Source: Scalesia atractyloides (taxonomy: Eukaryota; Streptophyta; Magnoliopsida; Asterales; Asteraceae). From it: DNA of 64,000 bases. A program made the translations under genes and the position numbers. The DNA lies in contig CAMTDV010000022.1 in assembly GCA_947069175.1 (NCBI GenBank), forward strand, positions 41,674,781 through 41,738,780, given 5' to 3'. Below the pieces are notes generated by a model that made no database searches, had not been told where the DNA came from, and saw only the letters and a program-made list of their open reading frames with translations. Below are positions 55,990 to 64,000 of the stretch, piece by piece (the first letter of the stretch is position 1; each line of letters begins with the position of its first letter).

Positions 55990-58886
55990 ATGTCAAACTT
56001 AAATGAGTTGTTGAGGATGGAGCATGAGGCTGGTACCACAAATAAACCTCCAAAGATGCTATCTTACTTGGAAGGATAGATTTCAATCCTTTATTGAATA
56101 TCAGGACACACGGATGTGGATTGTATTCAAGATGGGTATGCTAACCCAACGATGATTTTGAGGGAAGACAGCGTGTTACTGCTTATGTCAACAAGTCTGA
56201 AGCTGAATAGGGATGTATGAATTTGAAAAGAATGCCTTAGCTGCTATCAAGATGTCGTTACCTGATGGCATCAAACATACATTCAAGCGTTATACAACAT
56301 CAAAGGAGATGTGGGATGCCCTAGAAAAGAGGTATGAGGGCAATACAAATGTGAAGAAGAATAAGGTTGATCTGCTGAAGAAACAGTTTGCTGTGTTCAA
56401 AGGAATGAGAAATGAATCCCTAGAAGATATTGTCACGAGATATTATCATTTGATGTCAGAAATCGATAATTATGACATAGAGGGATACACATATGTGGAG
56501 ATAAACGAAAGTTGCTGGATGCTTTACCGTGCAAAGTGGGATATTTACACGTTGATGATAAAGGGTGAAGCTGATTATGAAAAGAAAGACCTGGAAGAGG
56601 TTGTTGGAAAGTTGAGAGCTTATGAGCTCAGTGTAAAGAAGAAAGAAACGGGTTATGATCAGGTTCAAGATCCGGGGATTTATAAAGGTCTTACACCTTC
56701 ATCTTCCAACAATGCTTCTAGTGACACGCCAACTGCGTTTCTCTCATGTGAGAATGAACAGATAGTGACAAATTCTGATGGAGAAGTATGTTTCGTTGCT
56801 GCTTCAGGAGGCTCGTCAGGGGCTAAGAGACAACAATCAAGTAACAGCAGTTCTAAGTCTATGCCTCTAAGTGTCAAAAATGCTGAAGAACATCTAGCAT
56901 TGCTTGCTTCTTACGAGAACTATATTCAGGGAAAAATATCTGATCCTACTACGTTTGATGAAGATTATGATCAGATCGACCCTTATGACCTAGAGGAGAT
57001 GGATTTGCAATGGCAGATGGCCATGATCTCTAGAAGGGTGAAGAGGTTCAGAACAGAACGGGCAGGAAGTTCGTTGGCAAGAGTGTGGGCTTTGACAAGT
57101 TGAAAGTGAAGTGCTACAACTGTCACAACTACGGACATTTCGTTAGAGAGTGTCAAAGAGCTAATTCTGAATCTCATTCTAGTTCATCCTTTCAAGATTC
57201 TCCTGGTCATGGTTCTAGCACCAGGAATGCGTCAAACAACACTGGATGAAAGGCCCTGATTTCTACTGCTAGAGAGGGTTCTTATGATTGGAGTGTTCAT
57301 CTGGAGAGTGATAACAATGCCTCACATGCGTTCATGGCTGAGATAGCTCATGTTGTTGATGAAGAAGTGAAAGCTGATGCTGAGGGAGGCAAGAGAAGGT
57401 AGCTGAGAAAGCGAATGGAGAACAGAATGCTACAGAGAAGAAGATGGCTGCTGATTTTGATGCTTTCATGGCTGATCTAAGCAAATCAACAGGCGAGGTA
57501 TGTTCAAACTCTGGTAGTTCTGTTTTTTGAAGTGTCGTGAACTACAAAGTGAGGTTGACACATTAACAAAGCAAAACCAAAGTCTGGCTAATGAGCTCTC
57601 AAACCTAAAAGAATCAAACTTTTTCGTAAAACGAAATGAGTCATTATACTTGAAGAAAATTAAAGGTTATGAAGAAGAAATTAATATTCTAACTTATAAG
57701 CTTAACAAAAAACTTCAAGTTATTGATTTAGCTCATGATACGATGAGTGAGAAAACAAAAGAGGTTTTTGAAAAATGCAAAGAGTTGTCTGAAGCACAAC
57801 TTCAAATTTGTGAGCTTGAAAAGAAATTAAATCAATTAAGAGATTCATCTTTTGTTATGAAACACATGATGAATGACCTGAAGAAGAGTAATGACAAGAC
57901 TTGTGTGGGCTTCAAAGGTTTGAATGAAGTTCCACCACCACTTGGTCATGACTATTCTTTCTTGCCAGATGAAGAAGAGCTTATAGACTTTGTGCCAACT
58001 ACACCTGGTAGTTCCACATCAGGAAACGATGAGGGTTCTGAGAATGTCAAGAAGGAAATAACAGGGAATTAGTTTTGAAAACAAAAAATTACACACCCTA
58101 AGAATCAAAAACAAATTTTTGTTAAAAAGGTTGATTTTGTCAAAGGGAGTGACATGAATGAACAGGTCCCTATTATTACAAAAGAGTCTAATGTGCAGTT
58201 TGCTAAAAATAAAAAACAAAAGAAAAATCAGAAGTTAAGCAAACTAAACAAGATCCTTCTAAAGCATCATCATCGCCTGATGAATCTAAGCAAGAGGCTT
58301 CTATAAAGAAGTCTTTGGCTAGAAAATCATGCTTCAAATGTCATGAAAAGGGACATGTAGCTAGCTGCTGTCCTAACAAAAAGAGTGAAGCACAGGTAAG
58401 TGAGAGGCAGAGAGAAAAATCACCAAAGAAAAGTGGTGATGGTGAGAAGAAGGTTAACTCCCAAAGATATCTGCTACCAGGCAACAGAGTGTTGCTGTTG
58501 GTGTAGATAAGGCTGAAAAAGGAACTCCTCAAGTTCCTCGCTTTCAAAGAAATCAACAAAGATTTCAGCCTGCATCTACATCAGGCAGATATGATAGACC
58601 TAGAAGTAGTTCACCAAGAATGAATAACTTTAATGGTCCATCAAATAATTTCAGAAGTCAAGGTCAATATCAAAATCGATACCAGAATGTTGGTAGTCAA
58701 ATTTTTATAACGATGGCTTTAGAAATTATCATCATCAAAATTCATGGAACCAAAATCTTAATTTTCAAAGGTCGGCAAAGTCCAAACATGGTTAGGAAAC
58801 CTCAGGACCACAGACCTAGTGGAAATCAAAAACCATTTCCATCAACAGGTCTAAGATCCAAAAATCCTGTTAGGAGTGATGGATAA
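55990..58886 (+). pseudogene. Copia-3 gag with coiled coil and two zinc knuckles
   Basis: The ATG at 55990 starts MSNLNELLRMEHEAGTTN. A frameshift and stop follow near 56075. The main capsid-like frame (56213-57103) has AAIKMSLPDGIKHTFKRY and KEMWDALEKRYEGN. The first knuckle CYNCHNYGHFVREC is at about 57113-57154. A coiled coil (57527-58072) ends with EVPPPLGHDYSFLPDEEE. The second knuckle CFKCHEKGHVASCC lies at about 58330-58371. A Q/N/R-rich tail leads to the phrase TIKAWVPQ before protease. Both knuckles keep all CCHC residues, unlike Copia-1. Confidence 0.9.
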
Positions 58887-58970
58887 TAGATGGATGTTCC
58901 TATGGTTGATGAATTTGGAAGACCTAAGACCATTAAGGCTTGGGTCCCCCAATCTAACTAATTTTGTTGG

Positions 58971-59145
58971 ATGGTGCAGGAGCTGCTAAGGAGGATTATC
59001 AACTTGTGGTATGTTGATAGTGGCTGCTCCAGGTACATGACGAGGGATGCGAGCCTGTTGACAGAGTTTGAGAAAATAGATGGTGGATACGTGAATTTTG
59101 CAGGTGCTAAAGGAGGGCACATTACCGATCAAGGAAAAGTGACTA
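58971..59145 (+). pseudogene. Copia-3 protease, truncated
   Basis: LWYVDSGCSRYMTRD contains the aspartyl protease motif, followed by GGYVNFAGAKGGHITDQGKVT. The homology ends abruptly at about 59144; the downstream residues of the frame derive from the Copia-4 LTR. Confidence 0.9.
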
Positions 59146-59593
59146 TGAGTCCCAAAACAGATTCAGATCACAGTGGTTGATTGTTTTCACCCAAACAACT
59201 ATTGATTAGTTGTTTGATGTGCAAATACTAAGAAAAACCAAGCAAAGAAGATGAAGAATCTTGTTTGGATCAAACAACTAGTGTTGTATATGAAATCCCA
59301 ATAACATGTAATCAATAACAGCACATGGATATTCGGATGAGAGCACAATAGCAAAAATCATAACACAAGAAAATCACCAAAACCTGTCCAAGAAACTTGG
59401 ACATAACTTCATTGAACATGGTATGTATACAGACTGATCAACCAACGTATTTATTAAATACGTTGGGCAATTAATTACGCCGCGTACATAGATGTTTCAC
59501 AAAATGACACTTTTGACCCTTTTGTTTTTCTAACTATTACAGCAGCTCAAACTATGGTTTATCAAGTACCAATGGTCTCCAAAAGTTCCAACA
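59146..59593 (-). repeat. Copia-4 3' LTR
   Basis: The minus strand starts TGTTGGAACTTTTGG straight after the polypurine tract and ends GGGACTCA where Copia-3 protease homology stops (448 bp; left end ±30). A perfect 12-bp hairpin, ccaacgtattta/taaatacgttgg, lies at 59442-59466. Confidence 0.65.
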
Positions 59594-59594
59594 A

Positions 59595-62364
59595 TATCCC
59601 CCTAGACCGTTGCGTGCTTGATTTTCTTCAATCTTGTTTCCGAGCATCAGGGTCTGGGGCTGGATCTTCGGCTTGCTGTTCGGTTGCTGCATCAGTTGAT
59701 TGTTGAATAAAAGCTTCACTAATAGTTGGATGGGCCTCCATTGTGACTTTATGTGTGGATGAAGTCGGAGGTGGTTGAATGATCTGGACGTCTGAATCTG
59801 GAGATGGATCTTTGGTTGGAGGAGAGGATGATTCTTGTTCAGCTGCTTTCTTCTTGCTTGAGCTTCTTTTTCCTTTTTCGCTTCCATTCTGAGCAAGATT
59901 TCCATTATTTCAATCTTTTGAGCTCTAGCACGTTCGACTGCCCTCTGAAAGAGCATTCCCTCCTCAAGATATTCATTTCCGGCCCCAACGTTTATCTTAT
60001 GTCCAAACAAGATGTTCAGGTCAGAAAGACAGAACATAAAAACATCCATAGGGTCCAGAAGGCGAATGTATTCATTTGAATCAGACCTTATGACTGCCTC
60101 ACCTGTTTTGCCGTCATAGAACCACTTCTTGAAATTGGTGAGCGTCACAGGTTGCTCTGGAGGAAGCTTCACCCTGGTAACCACCTTTGCTGGATTTATA
60201 ACCCACGTTATCTTTCCTTTACCGGTGAACGGATCCTTAGTGGTTTTAGACACATGTTTTCTAGGGCGCTGAGGCTTGAACACTGAAAATCCTCGCAAGC
60301 ATTCTCTTTGTATTAATCTTTCTAAATCTCCACCTATGCTGCTGTTTGTCGGATTAATCAGCTCATGCTTGCTAAGCTCACGTATGTCCCATGTGGGCAA
60401 GCTCTGCATATCTTGAGCGCTTCGAAAATATTGAATCACTCCACCTCTTCATTTTAGAACGAACCACCCGGTCAGATTGCAGTACTTCCAACTAATGATT
60501 TTATCAGTAATCTCAGTTTTCTCAACTGTGATTACCTGATAAAAGTCAGGCATTTTCGCTCGTTCCTTTTTGAACCATTCTGGATGCTGTGGTTCAAATT
60601 CATCTCCCCATCCGTTTCATACACCACACCTTCTTCCAACCCCCATTCTAAGAATTTTGCAGGCATTTCAGCTTTATCAACTTCCTCTTCGTCACTGTCG
60701 TCATCAAGTCCAACATCAACCGCTGATTCAAGATGCTTTTCCTTCTTTTCAGCTTTGTCTGATTTCTTTTTCTGCTCTCTTTCCTTAAATAAGTCAAAGT
60801 TAAAGATGTATTCATTTGAGTACTTTGGCTTTCTGTTTGCAGCACCATATAGCTCTTGAACCATTTCATGAAGTTTCTCCATCCCTTCCTGCTGAAATCT
60901 AGTGAATTCTGTTTGCTTAGCAACGAATGCATACCGTTCTTTGTTCTTCAACCTTTGCTCTTTCAACTTTCTCTTGAGAACATCGGTGTCATTGACTTTG
61001 TTCTTCAACAGACAAAATTCCTTAGCAGAGAAAGACCCGATTTCCTTAGATAGACGGTTGTAGAGCTCTTGAAAAGGTCTGGGTCGAGAAGGAATTTGCT
61101 GACGAGGGGGTTGTGCCGATACTGGAGGTTTGGGTGGAACACTTGCACATGATCCTTCTCCTGATTTTCTCTTCTTTGGCGCTGCAGCTTCGCTTGGAGA
61201 AGGCTCCAGTGGATCAGTAAAAAGTGCCTCCACGAATCTATCTAACTGTTCTTGCTCTGATGTAACAACCTCAGGGGTTTCAGATTCAGTCATTTCCCTT
61301 CTTTTCATTCTGCTCTCCCTTTTGTCAGCCTCTGCCACTACATGGATGGCTTGCATCCTTTAAATCTCTTCCCTGGTCAATCCAGCGTGAATGCTGTCAG
61401 CCATGATTCGCTCTGGGTTTGGCGTATCTTTCTTGCTCTTCTTCCTCGAACGTTCCTCTTCTACTACTTTCTTTCCTTTTTCTTTCCGCTTACGTACTAG
61501 AGGAATTTCTTCTTCTTCTTCTTCAGCTTCTTCAGAGACATCAACTGGATGACTTCCACCTTCCCTACTTTTTCTTGTCTTTTCTCGATATTTGTTGTAA
61601 GCAGCAAGAACAAATGTAAGTCTTTCCTCACGATACATCCAGTGATGCAATATCACCCACTCTTTGGTTTTTAGCTCAGTGATCTGCCTTCCTTTTGGTA
61701 ACTGAAACTGGTACGTGTTTCCATCATGTGGCAAGTTTTGATGCTGATCGTCAATGAGCAATTGCACGAATCTAGGATACATCGCCCATGCACCTTTATT
61801 GATGTTGTCAATAATGCAGTAAAAAATCAATCCAGAAATGTTGAACAGTTGATTTGTACACAGATTCAGCATAGCCACGGACCACTATAGATTCAAGCCA
61901 TCATAACCGCCCTTTCGATGATAGATGCTCATACAAAACGTGTGCAAAATGAATCTCTAGTCTTTCGTTAGCCCTGACTTTTTGATTTCGTTTTTGTGAT
62001 GAAATTCTCCGACGTAGTTTATTCCACGAAATCCGTCTAAAATTTCCTCCTTCTTTAGCTTCAATGGATCATTTGCATTATCTCCTAGGCTCAGAACTTT
62101 CTGAATTCGTTCCCCGGTCACTCTAATTTCTTTGTTTCTAACAGTCGCTGTGATATGTTTGATGTTGTTCAGCGTTCTTGCTCTTGCCGTTCTCCAAAAT
62201 TCTTCTATGTGAATGGAGTAAATAGTAGGATTAGCTTGGATTGCATAGCTAATTTTACTACGTGACAACCAATCCATCACGTTTTCAAAATCTGGCTCCG
62301 GAGGCACTAGAGTAATTGGTTGATTATGCTTCCTCGTACAGTCCCATACCAACTGCTGAGCCAT
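59595..62364 (-). pseudogene. Copia-4 accessory ORF (SIRE-type, about 920 codons, lightly broken)
   Basis: ATG at 62364 (MAQQLVWDCTRKHNQPITLV). Fragments 62364-61957, 61878-61360, 61356-60532 and 60439-59552 form one ORF with few lesions. The N-terminal part has IHIEEFWRTARARTL (compare IKEFWDSAKV in Copia-1). Next comes NLCTNQLFNISGLIF and AWAMYPRFVQLLIDDQHQNLP (compare FWMHPRFLQMILNVQHPNLP). A Glu-rich run is followed by a basic cluster (VRKRKEKGKK, RSRKKSKK), a possible nuclear-localisation signal, then a coiled coil and a C-terminal domain with TNFKKWFYDGKTGEAV and MDVFMFCLSDLNILFGHKI. The last frame reads through the polypurine tract into the LTR. No signal peptide or membrane span. Function unknown. 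Confidence 0.8.
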
Positions 62365-64000
62365 GTCTGAAATGTGGAAACGAGTTAAGTTAGATTTTCA
62401 TACAGCGATGTAAGTTTAGCATTATATATATATATATACAAATATTAAATTAAATTAAAAAAATTACATATATATATACAAAATAGTTAAAATCGCTGAT
62501 AAATACGCTGAATCATCAAGAACAAATATGCAGACCAACTGGCTTGGCGAAATTAAGTGATATTCGGCTAACATGATTTATTACGTTGTCATGACCGGCG
62601 TATTACTCTAATACGCCGGTTGCTAAAGCTTTTTTTAAAACTTAAATCCGCTATTAGATGTCTCGAACTAATACGCTGATCAAACATATTTACACTGATC
62701 ATAGATGAGCGTATTTAAGTGCCAACAAAGATGACTACCTACGCTTAGCTTAGCCGGCGTATTTGACAAATACGCCGGTTGCTTGAACTCGCGTTCAAGA
62801 CTTAAATCCGCCAATCCTTGACCTGACTAAATACGCCATCTTCAACATAAATACGCCACATTCAAACTTAAATACGCCATATTCAAAAATTTCTTGATAA
62901 ACCCTTTTTAAAACCCAAACTGATCCGATCAAAATCTCTATTGAACAGAACAAAAATCTGAAATCGATGATTGAAACACATTCAAACAAAGACCGATGTA
63001 TACACGAATATAAAAAACATACCGATATCGATTCGGATTTGGTTTTACTGAATGCGGATTGAAAGAAACAGAGTGTGTGGGTGTTTGTCGAGTGAAGAAG
63101 AAGATGATGATTTTATTTTGAAAATATTTACAAACGGTGAAAGGATAAGTATTTATACTATTTTACATTCCAGCGTAATTATTAATTACGCTGGATAAAT
63201 AAATACGCCGCCTTGATATTTTCAAGGTTTCTTCAAACCTAAGAATTTGAAATCAATTACGCTTGAAAACTTTAAATTTTCTCGAAAAATGTGCCCTTTT
63301 TGGTTAAAAATATTGCAAGAAATTAAAAATAAGCTTAATGAAAATAGAAAGTTGCAATTTTGGATCCTGAAAGTTGTTTTTGGGTCCAGAAGCCTCCTTT
63401 TTCACAAAATTTATGCTAACTGACTTGAATCCTGTGACTTTCCTGCAAAAGATCATACTGATAACACTCTGTTCGTTTGAAATGAATTATTGGATATATT
63501 AAATAATTAAGGCACAAGACAAACTGTCAGTATGGTTGTCCTTTTAAATCCATGCACCTATCTTTCAATATGCGATCAGAGAGCCTTTTTATCATGTTGC
63601 GGTAATATCGACAAGAACTTCAATGTACCCCACTCATGCCGAAACAGTCAAAATGTTGTGCCGTGAGTCCCACGTCAGGACATACCCCCGCGATCAAGGT
63701 ATGCACAAAGATTCCTCATAACAGGTGAATATACTGACTTCATTCGTTTTTGAGATTTCAACGTTAGACAGTTGGTGTTCAGGTCAGTACTTCCGTACAG
63801 CAAAGAGATCAAGGTCTAACGAGGGCTATGTCAGATACCTGATGCGGTACGATTTAAGCACCTGAATGATTCTCAATGAGAGATTCATATGTGTAGGGTT
63901 TTGGCTGCATAGGCTCTTTTAGAAAAGATATCATAGCTGTGTCTAGGTCAACATATATCTGGATGCAGCAGAAGAGCAACTATGATATCCCCGAATGATT
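62365..64000 (-). other. Copia-4 spacer upstream of the accessory ORF, with AATACGCC hairpins
   Basis: Non-coding. About a dozen AATACGCC-type words between 62590 and 63220 include three perfect hairpins (62595-62619, 62754-62778, 63170-63194). A short TA microsatellite lies near 62424-62440. From 63220 to the window edge nothing coding is seen; phrases there resemble the spacer of Copia-1 (12.9-13.6 kb). Confidence 0.65.

Larger units (their letters stand above)
54646..59145 (+). mobile_element. Copia-3: SIRE/Maximus-type copia, 5' half (cut by Copia-4)
   Basis: 5' LTR, primer-binding site, long word-rich leader, gag with two zinc knuckles and coiled coil, and the first part of the protease. 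The protease text breaks at about 59145, where the Copia-4 LTR begins. The remainder should lie beyond the right edge of the window. Confidence 0.9.
59146..64000 (-). mobile_element. Copia-4: SIRE/Maximus-type element, 3' end (continues beyond window)
   Basis: On the minus strand: spacer rich in AATACGCC words (64000 to about 62370), accessory ORF (62364 to about 59595), polypurine tract (tagggggatat) and 3' LTR (59593-59146). Pol and gag would lie to the right. The layout matches the 3' third of Copia-1. Confidence 0.75.

Noticed and set aside
60570..61619. Plus-strand ORFs opposite the Copia-4 accessory ORF, rich in Ser/Leu/Phe
   Set aside because: Complement of Lys/Glu-rich codons on the minus strand; the minus-strand frames match the related Copia-1 ORF.

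Overview
The window looks like a repeat-rich stretch of a flowering-plant nuclear genome. It is AT-rich. It holds nested LTR retrotransposons of plant-only lineages (Athila, Tat, chromovirus and SIRE/Maximus-type copia), a tRNA-derived SINE, MITE-like elements, and one host gene for a GRAS transcription factor. The style of the accessory retrotransposon ORFs resembles what I know from Asteraceae (daisy family), but that assignment is an inference from memory. No rRNA, tRNA, CRISPR or bacterial-type operon was seen.

Left nest (1-26550). A plus-strand Tat element (only its 3' end, about 21753-24160, is visible) carries an antisense accessory ORF with its own TATA box. It is interrupted by a plus-strand Athila-like element ('Athila-1': pol 1-2420, env-like ORF, 3' LTR 20055-21752). 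Athila-1 is itself interrupted by a complete 13.4-kb copia element ('Copia-1', 4060-17503) with two 747-bp LTRs and a perfect 5-bp target duplication (attgg). A non-coding 2.4-kb LTR element ('LARD-1', 24166-26545; 488-bp LTRs, target duplication atact) sits at the end of the Tat LTR.

Host-gene island (26551-35580). This is mostly unassigned intergenic DNA, then a minus-strand LISCL-type GRAS gene (SCL14/SCL33-like, 31524-33733). It has a recognisable promoter, a 5'-UTR intron containing a tandem duplication, and an apparent single-base frameshift. A dimeric SINE and a MITE follow.

Right nest (35580-64000). Athila-type sequence ('Athila-2', two arms in opposite orientation, 49498-54645) hosts a 3'-truncated minus-strand copia ('Copia-2', 35580-49497). 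Copia-2 is split by a non-coding Tekay-like gypsy derivative ('Tekay-LARD', 40768-46763). The other Athila-2 arm is interrupted by plus-strand 'Copia-3' (from 54646). Copia-3 is cut inside its protease by minus-strand 'Copia-4' (from 59146), which runs off the window and carries a long accessory ORF.

The most unusual signal spans the elements rather than any one gene. Most of the families here carry their own short CpG-containing word, often a palindrome, repeated irregularly in the LTR, leader or 3' spacer: TCGTACGA (Copia-1, Copia-2, LARD-1), AATACGCCGG (Copia-4), TTCGGATT (Copia-3), CACGACCCCGTG (Athila-2), CTCTCGC/GCGAGAG (Athila-1, Tekay-LARD) and TTGCGCGCAA (Tat). Many pair into perfect hairpins of 8-19 bp, and in Copia-4 the arms change in concert. 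This points to selection on palindromes in decaying non-coding DNA.
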